A stretch of 52,656 nucleotides of DNA from DASSCW01 sp036556695 (GTDB lineage Bacteria; Chloroflexota; Limnocylindria; QHBO01), in the NCBI GenBank assembly GCA_036556695.1, contig DATBIY010000049.1:1-52656 (forward strand), read 5' to 3'. Made by a program: the position numbers and the translations under genes. Shown here one piece after another: positions 1 to 9,870 of the stretch (positions are counted from its first letter, which is position 1; every line of letters starts with the position of its first letter). The notes under the pieces were generated by a model. That model did no database searches and was not told the origin of the DNA. It was given only the letters and a program-made list of their open reading frames with translations.

Positions 1-1111
1 AGGTTCTGGACATCCTGGATCGAGATCAGGATGACGAGCGCGATGAGCACCATGAAGCCGGTCAGGTAGATCAGCGCCTCGCGCTCGGCTGGCAGCTTAC
101 GACGACGCACCGCCTCGACTGCGATCACCAGGATCCGCCCGCCATCCAGCGGCGGGAAAGGGAGCACGTTGAGGACCGCCAGGTTGATCGACAGCAAGCC
201 GATGAACGTCAGCTGGTTGACGAGTGGCGCCTCCAGCTGGCGTCCCGTCTCGGCGGCAATACCAATCGGCCCGGCAGCTGCCCCGGCGCTGTCGTTCAGG
301 CCCAGCAGGCCGCCGATGGCATCCACCAGCCCGCCGGGGATTCGATACGCAATATCGACAGCCGCGCCGAAGCCACGCGCCACGGCCTGCGGCGCGCTGG
401 TGACCGGCGAGGCGACCTGCTCGTAGGACTGCGGCTCGTAGCCGAAGCCGATGGCGCCCTTGCCCTGCGCCCGCTCCTCGTCGGTCACATGCCGTGGGGT
501 GACGACCACGTCCTGCATCTGGCCGTCGCGCCGCACGCCCAGCGTGACCGGAGAACCGGCATGCTCGCGCACATAGGCGGTCAGGTCGGCCGAATATTCG
601 AACGTCTGCCCATCGGCGCTGACGATCACGTCGCCGACCCGCAGGTTGCCCTCGGCCGGGCTGGCGGCCTGGATCTCGGTCACCGTCAGCGGCCCACGGC
701 CGACCTCGACCGGCAGGGTGCTGGCGATCGAGAACAGGACCGCGGCCAGCAGGAAGTTCATGACCACGCCGGCCAGCAGCACGCCAATGCGCACCAGGAT
801 CGGCTTGCGGTTGAAGGCGCCTGCCATGGCCTGCTCGATGGCGCCCTCGGACAGGCCACGCTCGCGCATGCGCTTAGCTTCGATGTCGCCATCCTCGCCG
901 AGCATCTTCACGAAGCCGCCGAGCGGGATCCAGTTCAGCGAATAGCGCGTCCCACGCCACATCACTGACGCGGCGCGCGGAGGAAAGCCCACACCGAACT
1001 CCTGGACGGTGATGCCCGCCATCTTCGCGGCGGCGAAGTGGCCGACCTCATGGACCAGCACCAGGGCGACCAGCACCACCAGGAAGGCGAGGATGGCGAC
1101 CAGCGCGTCCA

Positions 1112-1112
<1 letters not shown>
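1..1112 (-). CDS. rseP: RseP-type site-2 zinc metalloprotease (3' end cut by window edge)
   Basis: Intramembrane zinc protease of the S2P/M50 family, which in known members cleaves membrane-anchored regulators such as anti-sigma factors. My translation from ATG at 1112 starts with a hydrophobic segment carrying the HEVGH zinc site at residues 21-25. A PDZ-like domain follows in the middle, and a late LDGGR motif supplies the third metal-ligand region. About 370 codons are visible and the frame is still open at base 1, so the C-terminus lies outside the window. The start codon overlaps the dxr stop by one base (TGATG), the classical dxr-rseP arrangement. The substrate cannot be told from sequence. 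Confidence 0.93.
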
Positions 1113-2247
<1,135 letters not shown>

Positions 2248-2251
<4 letters not shown>

Positions 2252-3147
2252 GTTCCGGCGCCGACGACGAACAGCGCGTAGCCGGCAAGCACCGGCGCCG
2301 CGAACAGAAACGAGTCGAGGCGGTCCAGCATTCCGCCATGCCCCGGGATGAGGTAGCCGGACTCCTTCCGGTCGGCGGCGCGCTTGAGCAGCGACTCGGC
2401 CAAATCGCCGGCCTGGGCGGCCAGCGCGATGACCGGGCCGAGGACGACCGCATGCCAGACGGGCAGGCCGATGAGCCACGTCCCCAGCGCCGCGCCCAGC
2501 GTGGCCGCCAGGACGCCCCCCACCACGCCCTCGACGGTCTTGGATGGGCTGATGTGCGGGATCAGCTGCCGCCGTCCGAAGGCTCGGCCGACGAGGTAGG
2601 CGCCGATGTCGTAGCTCCATACCAGGGCCAGCAGGGTCAGCATCCACGCCACGCCGGCGCGCAGCCCCAGGCCACCGACCGCGGTGCCGGGCCCTCCGTC
2701 CGCCGGCCCCAGATGAGCCACCATCACGATGAACGGCGCCAGCAGCGACACGTAGGCCACCCCGAAGCTGGCGGCGGCCCAGGTCAAGAAGCCGTCGCGC
2801 GGGTCGGTGCGGGTGAAGCTGGCCAGCGCCAGCAGGATCATGGCGGCGGCCATCGCCACGGCGGGCAGGCCGGGCACCGCGGTGGCGTCCACCAGAGATT
2901 CGAGCAGGGCGCCAACAAAGCCCTGGTTGGCCGATACGATGCCCGCCCCCGCGACCACCAGCCCCGCCGCCAGGGTCACGACCTGGGGTGGCTGGAAGCC
3001 GGCAGCGTCGAGCAGGCCGATGAGCTCGACCAGCGCCAGGAAGATCACCAGCCCGACCAGCAGCGACATCCAGGGCTCGCCCAGCAGCACGGTGATGAGG
3101 ACGATGGGCGCCAGCAGGGCGGCCGTCAGCACGCGGGTGCGCAGCAT
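2248..3147 (-). CDS. cdsA: Phosphatidate cytidylyltransferase (CDP-diglyceride synthase)
   Basis: Polytopic membrane enzyme making CDP-diacylglycerol from phosphatidate and CTP for phospholipid synthesis. ATG at 3147 gives 299 residues with about eight hydrophobic segments. The C-terminal family signature is at residues 252-278 (SLLKR ... PGHGG, DRLD). One oddity is that the usual K-D pair within the signature reads K261-E262. The start lies 5 bases after the uppS stop, and the longer open frame overlapping uppS is rejected. The product is clear despite the conservative Asp-to-Glu change. Confidence 0.94.
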
Positions 3148-3152
3148 GGCGA

Positions 3153-3839
3153 TCAGGCGCCGTAGCGCCGATGGCGCAGCGCGTACTCGGTGATCGCGGC
3201 GTCCAGGTCCTCCTGGCGGAAATCGGGCCACAGGCTCGAGCAGAAGACCAGCTCTGCGTACGCGCCCTGCCACAGCAGGAAGTTGCTGGTGCGCTGCTCG
3301 CCGCCGGTGCGGATGATGAGATCCGGGTCCGGCTGGCCGGCGGTGTAGAGCTGCTCCGCCAGGCGCGCCTCGTCGATGTCCTGGGCCGCCACGCCGGCGG
3401 CGATCAGGGCGCGCACCGCATCCACGATCTCGGTGCGGCCCGAGTAGTTGAACGCGATGTTCAGCGCCATGCGCTTGCCGTCACGGGTCCGCTCCTCCGC
3501 CGCGCGGATGGAGCGCTGGACGTCGACCGGCGCCTCGTGCAGGCGCCCGATGACCCGGACCCGCACCCCTTCGGCCACCAGCTCGTCGGTGTACTGGCGC
3601 ACCGCGCCATCCACGAGGCCGAACAGGCCGGCGACCTCCTCGTCGGTGCGCTTCCAGTTCTCCTGGCTGAAGACGTAGAGGGAAAGGACCTCGATGCCGC
3701 GGTCCGGCGCAGCCTTGACGATGGGGCGGATGGCCTCCACGCCCTGGACGTGGCCGGCAATGCTCGGCAGCCCCCGGGCAGCCGCCCACCGGCGATTGCC
3801 GTCCATGATGATCGCGACGTGTCTCGGGCGCTCTCGCAA
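3153..3839 (-). CDS. uppS: Undecaprenyl diphosphate synthase (cis-prenyltransferase)
   Basis: Condenses isopentenyl diphosphate units in cis to make undecaprenyl diphosphate, the lipid carrier for cell wall glycans. It has 228 residues. The catalytic Asp13 sits in MDGNRRWA, followed by the FSQENWKR segment and the C-terminal DLIIRTGGEQRTSNFLLWQ substrate-binding block, all diagnostic. It lies between frr and cdsA, 6 bases after the frr stop. The location, next to dxr and cdsA, groups isoprenoid and lipid steps behind the ribosomal genes. Confidence 0.97.
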   Translation of the reverse strand: MRERPRHVAIIMDGNRRWAAARGLPSIAGHVQGVEAIRPIVKAAPDRGIEVLSLYVFSQENWKRTDEEVAGLFGLVDGAVRQYTDELVAEGVRVRVIGRLHEAPVDVQRSIRAAEERTRDGKRMALNIAFNYSGRTEIVDAVRALIAAGVAAQDIDEARLAEQLYTAGQPDPDLIIRTGGEQRTSNFLLWQGAYAELVFCSSLWPDFRQEDLDAAITEYALRHRRYGA

Positions 3840-3845
3840 GGGCGC

Positions 3846-4403
3846 CTAGACCTCCATCACTTCCGCTTCCTTGCGCTCGGCGCGGGCGTCGACCGCCTCC
3901 ACGTGCCGATCGGTGAGGCGCTGCAGGTTCTCGAGCTCGCGCCGCTCCTCGTCCTCCGACAGGTCGCCGTCACGAAGCGCCTTCTTGAGCTGGTCCGCGG
4001 CGTCACGGCGGTGGTTGCGCACCTCGACCCGCGCCTCCTCGGCGCGCCGCCGAACCTGCTTGACCATCTCCTTGCGCCGCTCCTCGGTGAGCGGCGGCAC
4101 GTTGAGTCGCACCACGGTGCCATCGACGTTGGGCACCAGCCCGATGTCACTGCGGGTGATGGCCTTCTCGATGGCCGAGAGGACGGATCGGTCCCAGGGC
4201 TGGATGACGATCAGATGCGGATCCGGCGCGCTGATGCCAGCGATCTGCTGCAGCGGCGTGGGCGTGCCGTAGTACTCGACCATGATCCGCTCCACCAGCG
4301 CGGTGGACGCGCGGCCGGTGCGGATGGCGGCGAAGTCGCGCTCCATCGCCTCCACGGCACGCTGCATCTTCGGCTCGGCTGCGCTCAGGGCCTCGTGGGT
4401 CAT
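3846..4403 (-). CDS. frr: Ribosome recycling factor
   Basis: Splits post-termination ribosomes together with EF-G. It has 185 residues, the normal length. The start overlaps the pyrH stop as ATGA (4400-4403). Family features are the three-helix-bundle protein with RTGRAS near residue 35, the YYGTPTPLQQ segment, VPPLTEERR, and a Lys/Arg/Glu-rich C-terminal helix. A longer open frame running back through pyrH is a shadow. It belongs to the rpsB-tsf-pyrH-frr cluster typical of many bacteria. Confidence 0.97.
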   Translation of the reverse strand: MTHEALSAAEPKMQRAVEAMERDFAAIRTGRASTALVERIMVEYYGTPTPLQQIAGISAPDPHLIVIQPWDRSVLSAIEKAITRSDIGLVPNVDGTVVRLNVPPLTEERRKEMVKQVRRRAEEARVEVRNHRRDAADQLKKALRDGDLSEDEERRELENLQRLTDRHVEAVDARAERKEAEVMEV

Positions 4404-5140
4404 GACGTCACCTCCCCTCCGATGAGTGTCCCGATCGGCTCGCCGCGCACCGCCCGCGCGATGTTGCCGGGCTGCGTCATGTCGAACACGACGATCGGCA
4501 TCTCGTTGTCCATCGCCAGGCTGACGGCCGTGGCGTCGAGCGCCTCCAGCCGGTTGGCCAGCAGATCGGTGTAGCTGATCTGGTTGTAGCGAGTCGCGGA
4601 GGGTTCCTTCTCCGGGTCGGCATCGTACACCCCGTCGACCCGGGTGGCCTTCAGGATGACCTCGGCGCCGATTTCCACCGCCCGCAGGGTGGCTGCGGTA
4701 TCGGTGGTGAAGTACGGGTTGCCGGTGCCGGCCACCAGCACCACCGCGCGCCCCTTCTCCAGGTGGCGAACGGCGCGGCGCCGGATGTACGGCTCGCAGA
4801 TCTCGGGCATGGCAATGGCCGAGAGCACGCGCGTCGGGCAGCCGGCCTGCTCCAGGGCATCCTGGATGGCCAGTCCGTTCATCACCGTGGCCAGCATGCC
4901 CATGTAGTCTGCGGTGGACCGATCCATCCCGGTGGCAGCAGCCGAGAGGCCGCGGAAGATGTTCCCGCCGCCCACCACGATGGCGATCTGCGGACCGTCC
5001 TGGCTGGCTTGGGCCACCTGGGCGGCGATGTCGCGCGCCACCTCCGGGTCGATGCCGTACTGCCGGGGACCCATCAGCGACTCCCCGGACAGCTTCAGCA
5101 GGACCCGGCCGTAGCGCGCGCCGTCCGCCGCGGCAGCCAC
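4400..5140 (-). CDS. pyrH: UMP kinase
   Basis: Phosphorylates UMP to UDP for pyrimidine nucleotide supply. It belongs to the amino-acid-kinase fold, unrelated to eukaryotic UMP kinases. It has 246 residues, with LLKLSGES near the N-terminus, the VVGGGNIFRG nucleotide loop, and KATRVDGVYDADP late in the protein. The GTG start directly abuts the tsf TAG stop (5143-5141), suggesting translational coupling. Its 3' end overlaps frr by four bases. Confidence 0.97.
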   Translation of the reverse strand: MAAAADGARYGRVLLKLSGESLMGPRQYGIDPEVARDIAAQVAQASQDGPQIAIVVGGGNIFRGLSAAATGMDRSTADYMGMLATVMNGLAIQDALEQAGCPTRVLSAIAMPEICEPYIRRRAVRHLEKGRAVVLVAGTGNPYFTTDTAATLRAVEIGAEVILKATRVDGVYDADPEKEPSATRYNQISYTDLLANRLEALDATAVSLAMDNEMPIVVFDMTQPGNIARAVRGEPIGTLIGGEVTS

Positions 5141-5776
5141 CTAGGCGGCCTCCTCGCCGGTGCCCTCTTCGGCCGTCTCGCCGACCGCCATGCGCACGAA
5201 GCGCGCGACCCGGATATTCTCGCCCAGCAGGGCGATCTTCTCGGTGATCAGGTCGCTCACCCGCTTGTCGGTGTCGCGGTACGGCTGATCGAGCAGGGCC
5301 ACCGACTCCAGCCACTTGTTGATGCGGCCGTCGACGATGGTCTCGATGCGGTCAGCCGGCCTGCCCTCGGCCTCCGCCTCGGCGGCGAAGGCTCGGCGCT
5401 TCTGCTCGAGCACGTCCGCCGGAACCTCCTCGCGGCTGACGTACAGCGGCCCCAGGCCGGCGACCTGCATCGCCAGCTCGCGGGCGAGCTGCTGGAAGTC
5501 GTCGGTGCGGGCCACGAAATCGGTCTCGCAGTTGAGCTCCAGCAGCACGCCGAGGCGCGCGCCATGATGGATGTAGCTGGCCACGATGCCCTCACGCGCC
5601 TCGCGGCCGGCCTTCTTGGCAGCGGTCGACAGGCCCTTGGCGCGCAGCCAGGCGACGGCCTTCTCCATGTCGCCGCCGCTCTCCTCGAGCGCGCGCTTGC
5701 AGTCCATGATGCCGGCGCCCGTCTGCTCCCGCAGGGTCTTGACGTCCTCGGGCTTGATCATCGTTGTCTGGGTCAT
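5141..5776 (-). CDS. tsf: Translation elongation factor Ts
   Basis: Guanine nucleotide exchange factor for EF-Tu. It has 211 residues, the short single-core form seen in Thermus and many Chloroflexota rather than the roughly 280-residue E. coli type. The N-terminal UBA-like domain contains LREQTGAGIMDCK. The core carries the NCETDFVART motif. It follows rpsB by 31 bases, in the usual order. The C-terminus ends in a short acidic stretch. Confidence 0.97.
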   Translation of the reverse strand: MTQTTMIKPEDVKTLREQTGAGIMDCKRALEESGGDMEKAVAWLRAKGLSTAAKKAGREAREGIVASYIHHGARLGVLLELNCETDFVARTDDFQQLARELAMQVAGLGPLYVSREEVPADVLEQKRRAFAAEAEAEGRPADRIETIVDGRINKWLESVALLDQPYRDTDKRVSDLITEKIALLGENIRVARFVRMAVGETAEEGTGEEAA

Positions 5777-5807
5777 TCCTTCCTGGTCCTTGTCCTGCCT
5801 GAGCCCA

Positions 5808-6722
5808 TCACTCGGCCTCGGGCGTGATGTCTTCGGTGTTCTCCTCGTCGGCCGCCTCGGCAGCGCGCCGCGCGCGCGCGCGACGCTCCTCCTCCTCGTC
5901 CTCTTCCGGCTCCGGCTCGAAGACGAGGGCCTCGCCGGCCGCCAGCGCCGCCGAGTAGTCGGCCTCGCCGCTCAGCGCAGCCTCATCGACCGGTGGCAGC
6001 GCTTCCGCCTGCTCGAATTCCTCGTCGAGCTGGGCCTGGCGCTCCTGCTGCGCGGCCAGCACCGCATCGGCCACCTGGGCGCAGATGAGCCGCACCGAGC
6101 GGATGGCGTCGTCGTTGGACGGAATCACCCAGTCGATCAGGTCCGGGTCGCAGTTTGTGTCGGTCATGGCCACGATCGGGATCTCGAGGCGGCGCGCCTC
6201 GGCCACCGCGATCGACTCGCGATGCGGGTCGACCACGAACAGGGCGCCGGGCAAACGGCGCATGCGTCGGATGCCACCGAGCGCGTGGTTGAGCTTCTCG
6301 ATCTCCTCGCCGAGCTTGCTGGCTTCCTTCTTGGTCAGCCGCTCGAACTCGCCGGCGTCGCGGCGCGCCTCGAGCGCCTCGAGGCGCTGAATGCGGCGCT
6401 TGATGGTCGTGAAGTTGGTCAGCATGCCGCCCAGCCAGCGGTTGTTCACGTAGTGCTGGCCGGACCGCTCCGCCTCGGCGGCGATCGCCTCCTGCGCCTG
6501 CTTCTTGGTGCCGACGAAGAGGATGCTGTCGCCGCGACGAACCGTATCGGAGATGAACGCCAGGGCAGCGTCAAGTCGCGAGACGGTCTGGGCGAGATCG
6601 ATGATGTGGATCCCGTTGCGCTCGGTGAAGATGAACGGGCGCATCTTGGGATTCCAGCGTCGAGTCTGGTGCCCGAAATGGACGCCGGCCTCGAGCAGCT
6701 GCTTCATGGACGTGGCAGCCAA
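5808..6722 (-). CDS. rpsB: 30S ribosomal protein S2 with acidic C-terminal extension
   Basis: Small-subunit protein S2. The start is TTG at 6722, preceded by a GGAGG Shine-Dalgarno 8 nt upstream, giving MAATSMKQLLEAGVHFGHQ like other S2 proteins; the ATG at 6707 is a weaker alternative. The core has the RRWNPKM and FVGTKKQAQ motifs. It has 304 residues, longer than the usual 230-260. Beyond roughly residue 240 the tail is rich in Glu, Asp, Ala and Arg and low in complexity. It is first in the operon, with its own promoter and structured leader. Confidence 0.97.
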   Translation of the reverse strand: MAATSMKQLLEAGVHFGHQTRRWNPKMRPFIFTERNGIHIIDLAQTVSRLDAALAFISDTVRRGDSILFVGTKKQAQEAIAAEAERSGQHYVNNRWLGGMLTNFTTIKRRIQRLEALEARRDAGEFERLTKKEASKLGEEIEKLNHALGGIRRMRRLPGALFVVDPHRESIAVAEARRLEIPIVAMTDTNCDPDLIDWVIPSNDDAIRSVRLICAQVADAVLAAQQERQAQLDEEFEQAEALPPVDEAALSGEADYSAALAAGEALVFEPEPEEDEEEERRARARRAAEAADEENTEDITPEAE

Positions 6723-6841
6723 GTGCAGAACCTCCGGTTCGTTCCTCCGCCCGCTTCAGCTCCCTGGGTCGACCCTGCGCCGGTGGCGCCGGGCACCGTA
6801 GACCGCGGAATCCGCGAGCGTGTGAGATGGGAATACAACAC

Positions 6842-6873
6842 GTCCGGCGCTCGGCCTGAAGCCTTCGCCGGAC
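6842..6873 (-). promoter_or_regulatory. 5' hairpin in rpsB leader RNA
   Basis: The minus-strand leader between the -10 element and rpsB is about 150 nt. It opens with a perfect 8-bp stem, GTCCGGCG (6873-6866) with CGCCGGAC (6849-6842), enclosing a smaller GGC/GCC stem. Transcription from the -10 at 6887 would begin at or just before this hairpin. It could stabilise the mRNA or be an S2 autoregulatory site; no known rpsB leader family was recognised. Confidence 0.45.
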
Positions 6874-6881
6874 CGCCGCGC

Positions 6882-6890
6882 AGTATAGCA
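6882..6890 (-). promoter_or_regulatory. Extended -10 promoter of rpsB operon
   Basis: Minus strand reads TGCTATACT: TATACT at 6887-6882 with a TGn extension at 6890-6888. No good -35 is seen 16-18 bases upstream, where the tandem repeat begins, which fits an extended -10 promoter. The same TATACT hexamer recurs before rplS, rpmF, ilvE, rpsF and other genes of this window. Confidence 0.6.
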
Positions 6891-6903
6891 CGCTGGGGGG
6901 CCC

Positions 6904-6984
6904 AGGGCCGAGCTCAGGGCCGAGCTCGGCTTCCGAGCTCAGGGCCGAGCTCAGGGCCGAGCTCAGGGCCGGACTCAGGGCCGG
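6904..6984. repeat. 12-bp tandem repeat AGGGCCGAGCTC
   Basis: Exact units of AGGGCCGAGCTC occupy 6904-6915, 6916-6927, 6941-6952 and 6953-6964. A diverged unit sits at 6965-6976 and a partial one follows. A degenerate 13-base spacer, also ending in CGAGCTC, lies at 6928-6940. Each full unit contains the palindrome GAGCTC. The array lies between the rpsB promoter and the divergent transglycosylase promoter, in the otherwise non-coding stretch 6723-7098. Confidence 0.85.
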
Positions 6985-7038
6985 CATGGCAACCGCTCGC
7001 AACGGTACCGAAGTACCCCATCCCCACCCGCTCGTACC

Positions 7039-7066
7039 TTGACCTCCCCGCTCCGCCTCCTAGCAT
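7039..7066 (+). promoter_or_regulatory. Promoter of the LysM/transglycosylase gene
   Basis: TTGACC at 7039-7044, a 16-bp spacer, then TAGCAT at 7061-7066, about 33 bases before the ATG at 7099. A TTG-started open frame beginning at 7039 is therefore better explained as the -35 hexamer than as a start codon. Confidence 0.6.
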
Positions 7067-7098
7067 CGGCCATCCGCGAGACCCAGCCGGAGGAGCCG

Positions 7099-8211
7099 AT
7101 GTCGACCCGTCCGAAGCCGATGGCCCTGGCCGTGACCGCCGCTTTGCTGGTGGCGAGCGCCGTCGTGTCCGCGGCGCCTGCGGTGGCACATGATCGGTTC
7201 ACCACGGTGCGTCCCGGACAGACGCTGAGCGGCATTGCCGCCGCGCACGGGACCACGGTGCAGCAACTGATGCGCCTCAACCGCCTTGCCGATCCCAACC
7301 GCATCTACGCGGGTCAGACCCTGCGCCTGGCCCAAAAGCACCTTCGTAGCAAGCGCCAGCATCGGCGCGTGATGCGCGTGGTCGTGCATGAGGTCCGCTA
7401 CGGCCAGACCCTGACCGGCATCGCTGTGCGCTACGGCACGACCATCGAGGCCATCGCGCGCCGCAATGGCCTGGCCGATCCGTCGCGCATCTACGCCGGC
7501 CAGTCGCTGAGGATCGCCGTGCCGGGTGGCGCCGGGTCCGCGCAGCAGGGGCACCATCGGAAGCATCGGCCCAGGTTCCGGGTGGTCGAGGTCCATTACG
7601 GAGACACGGTCAGCGGGCTGGCGATGCGCTTCCGCACCAGCGTCGAGGCGATCGTGGTTGCCAACCGCCTGGCCGATGCCGGCTTCATCCGCGTCGGGCA
7701 GGAGCTGCGCATCCCGCTGCGCGGCAAGGCCGCGAGGGCTCGCTCCCACGGCTCACGGCGTCACACCGTCAGCCGGGCCATGCCGCCGTCGATGGCTGCG
7801 CTGGTGCCGCAGCGCGCGGGCATGCGGCGCCTCATCGCCGCCGAAGCACGCCGTGCCGGCGTGCCGGCCTCGTTCGCCCTGGCCGTGGCCTGGCAGGAGT
7901 CAGGCTGGCAGCCGCGCGTCGTGTCGTCGGCCGGCGCCATCGGCGTCATGCAGCTGTTGCCCGCAACCGCTGACTGGGTGGGCGCCACCATGCTCGGGCA
8001 TGGCGTGAACCTGTGGGACCCGCGCAGCAACGTGCGCGCGGGCGTGTCGCTGCTGGCGCACTACCTGCGCCGATACGGCGGAAACCGATCTCTGGCGCTG
8101 GCCGCGTACTACCAGGGTCAGGCCGGCACCGACCGGCATGGCATCTACCCGGTGTCACGGCCGTACATCGCCTCGATCCTTCTCCTGCAGTCGATGTTCG
8201 CCGGGCGCTGA
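7099..8211 (+). CDS. Secreted lytic transglycosylase with three LysM domains
   Basis: Predicted exported peptidoglycan-cleaving enzyme of 370 residues. The ATG at 7099 follows a GGAGGAG ribosome site. A Sec signal peptide ends near APAVA-HD (about residue 31). Three LysM peptidoglycan-binding repeats follow, each with a (G)QTLxGIA or GDTVSGLA core and a final IYAGQ/IRVGQ-type turn. An arginine-rich linker leads to a C-terminal SLT domain with catalytic Glu in WQESGW and the family block GAIGVMQLLP. It is the only plus-strand gene in the first 26 kb, flanked by its own promoter. It meets yraN tail to tail, 27 bases apart, with only a short CCGGG/CCCGG stem between. Confidence 0.93.
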   Translation: MSTRPKPMALAVTAALLVASAVVSAAPAVAHDRFTTVRPGQTLSGIAAAHGTTVQQLMRLNRLADPNRIYAGQTLRLAQKHLRSKRQHRRVMRVVVHEVRYGQTLTGIAVRYGTTIEAIARRNGLADPSRIYAGQSLRIAVPGGAGSAQQGHHRKHRPRFRVVEVHYGDTVSGLAMRFRTSVEAIVVANRLADAGFIRVGQELRIPLRGKAARARSHGSRRHTVSRAMPPSMAALVPQRAGMRRLIAAEARRAGVPASFALAVAWQESGWQPRVVSSAGAIGVMQLLPATADWVGATMLGHGVNLWDPRSNVRAGVSLLAHYLRRYGGNRSLALAAYYQGQAGTDRHGIYPVSRPYIASILLLQSMFAGR

Positions 8212-8238
8212 CCCGGGAGGCCCGGAGCGCGACGCAGC

Positions 8239-8601
8239 TCACCAGGCGTCGATGCCCGCGACGCGAGCCAGGTGCCAGCCGCCCGGAGTTGGCTCCACGC
8301 TGACGAGGTCGAGCCGCACGACGCTTGCAGAGCACTGCTCGCGGGCGTAGGCCGCCAGCGAGCGTCGCAGCCGTCCCAGCCGCCGACCATCGATCGCCTC
8401 GACGGCGCGGCCGGCGCGCGACGTCCGCCGCAGCTTGACCTCGACGCCCACCAGCGCCCCGCTCGGGTCGAGGCAGACCAGGTCGAGCTCGCCGAACGAG
8501 GAGCGCCAGCGCCGCGCGAGTACGCGCCAGCCTGACCGGGTCAGCCAGGCGGCAGTCGCCTCCTCCGCCCGCGCGCCGAGCTGGTGTCGTGGATCGGCCA
8601 T
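8239..8601 (-). CDS. yraN: UPF0102 family YraN-like endonuclease-fold protein
   Basis: It has 120 residues of the UPF0102 family, which has a restriction-endonuclease-like fold and an ill-defined role. GE-x-D ... VEVK is visible as FGELDLVCLD ... LVGVEVKLR, the PD-(D/E)xK-type catalytic pattern. An N-terminal GARAEEATAAWL helix matches the family's G..GE..A..(F/W)L. The ATG at 8601 follows rnhB by 24 bases. rnhB-yraN is a widely conserved pair at the end of the rpsP-trmD-rplS operon. Confidence 0.9.
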   Translation of the reverse strand: MADPRHQLGARAEEATAAWLTRSGWRVLARRWRSSFGELDLVCLDPSGALVGVEVKLRRTSRAGRAVEAIDGRRLGRLRRSLAAYAREQCSASVVRLDLVSVEPTPGGWHLARVAGIDAW

Positions 8602-8625
8602 GCCTGCTGCTCCGCGGGAGGCGGC

Positions 8626-9411
8626 TCAGTCGAGCGCGGCAGCCACCTCCAGGTCCGCGGGGAGGTCGTCCTGCGGGTCCAGCTCCTCCTCGGTCGGGAG
8701 GTCGCCCTCCAGCAGCAGGTCCAGGCTCAGCTGCTCGCCGGCCAGCCACAGCTTCAGCGGAGCGAAGGAGCGGCGATGCCAGGCGCATGGCCCCTCGTTC
8801 AGCAGCGCCTCGACGTGATGCCGCGTGCCGTAGCCCTTGTTGCGCGCGAAGCCATAGGCCGGGTAGCGGGCGTCGAACTCGGCGCAGATGCGGTCGCGCG
8901 TGACCTTGGCCACGATGCTGGCCGCCGCGATCGAGGCACAGATGGCGTCGCCGTCGATGATCGGGCGCTGGGGAAGCTCCACCTCGCGCAGGCTGAGCGC
9001 GTCGATGACCAGGTGATCCGGCTGCTCGGGCATGCGCCCCAGCGCCTGCGTCATGGCCAGCTTGGTGGCCTGCAGGATGTTGACGCGGTCGATGACCTCG
9101 ACCTCCACGCAGCCGACGCCCACCGAGTCGGCCTTGTCCAGGATCTGCTCGTACAGCGCCTCGCGCCGCGAGCGCGCCAGCACCTTGCTGTCGCGCAGGC
9201 CCTTGATCCGATGGCGCTCCGGCAGCACCACCGCGGCGGCCACCACCGGGCCGGCGAGCGAGCCGCGGCCGACCTCGTCGATGCCGGCGATGCGCTGGTA
9301 GCCGGCCATGCGCAGCTCGCGCTCGTGGCGCATGTGCGCGTCGCGTGGCTTGCGAGGCTTGCGGCGGCGAGCGGGCCGCCGAACGACCGATCCCTGGAAG
9401 AGACCGGTCAC
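8626..9411 (-). CDS. rnhB: Ribonuclease HII
   Basis: Removes misincorporated ribonucleotides and RNA from RNA-DNA hybrids. Catalytic acidic residues are visible in GIDEVGRG, VIDAL and the segment EFDARYPAYGF, followed by NKGYGT. The start is uncertain. GTG at 9411 lies 4 bases after the rplS stop and gives 261 residues with a basic 26-residue N-terminal tail; ATG at 9333 gives a compact 235-residue protein. I chose 9411 because the intervening codons have high GC at third positions and the operon is tightly packed. No clear Shine-Dalgarno decides it. Confidence 0.93.
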   Translation of the reverse strand: MTGLFQGSVVRRPARRRKPRKPRDAHMRHERELRMAGYQRIAGIDEVGRGSLAGPVVAAAVVLPERHRIKGLRDSKVLARSRREALYEQILDKADSVGVGCVEVEVIDRVNILQATKLAMTQALGRMPEQPDHLVIDALSLREVELPQRPIIDGDAICASIAAASIVAKVTRDRICAEFDARYPAYGFARNKGYGTRHHVEALLNEGPCAWHRRSFAPLKLWLAGEQLSLDLLLEGDLPTEEELDPQDDLPADLEVAAALD

Positions 9412-9415
9412 CGGA

Positions 9416-9757
9416 TCAGCGGCGCTCGCGAAGGGTGGCGGACTTGCCGACCCGGCCGCGGAGGAAGTACAGCTGCGCGCGCCGTGCGACACCGTGACGG
9501 ACGACCTCGATCTTCTCGACTCGAGGCGCGTGGACCAGGAAGGTCCGCTCCACGCCGACGCCGCTGGCGATGCGGCGTACGGTGATCTGTCGATTCAGGC
9601 CGCCGCCGCGCATGCGCATGACGGTTCCCTCGAAGACCTGGATCCGCTCGCGATTGCCCTCGACCACCTTCACCGACACGCGAACCGTGTCGCCAACGGC
9701 GATCTCGGGAACGTCGGTGCGGAGCTGCTCGCGCTCGAGCTCCTTGATGGCGTCCAT
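9416..9757 (-). CDS. rplS: 50S ribosomal protein L19
   Basis: Large-subunit protein at the interface with the 30S subunit. It has 113 residues, with the family core GDTVRVSVKVVEGNRERIQ, then FEGTVMRMRGGG and the C-terminal RVGKSATLRER. It sits between trmD and rnhB as in most bacteria, but here it also has its own promoter in the 139-base gap after trmD. A GAGG lies about 10-12 bases before the ATG. Confidence 0.97.
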   Translation of the reverse strand: MDAIKELEREQLRTDVPEIAVGDTVRVSVKVVEGNRERIQVFEGTVMRMRGGGLNRQITVRRIASGVGVERTFLVHAPRVEKIEVVRHGVARRAQLYFLRGRVGKSATLRERR

Positions 9758-9870
9758 GATGAGGCGTCCTCATTATCGCGGGCTTAGCCGCGGCTTATCG
9801 GGCGGATCGGCGCGCCGGGGTGGCCGGCGGGCGTGAAGAACGCGACCGATCTCTCGGCCGCGACCGGCGG

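Noticed and set aside
7039..7098. Longer N-terminus for the transglycosylase from a TTG at 7039
   Set aside because: The TTG is the -35 hexamer of a good promoter, and the ATG at 7099 has a ribosome site and a clean signal peptide.
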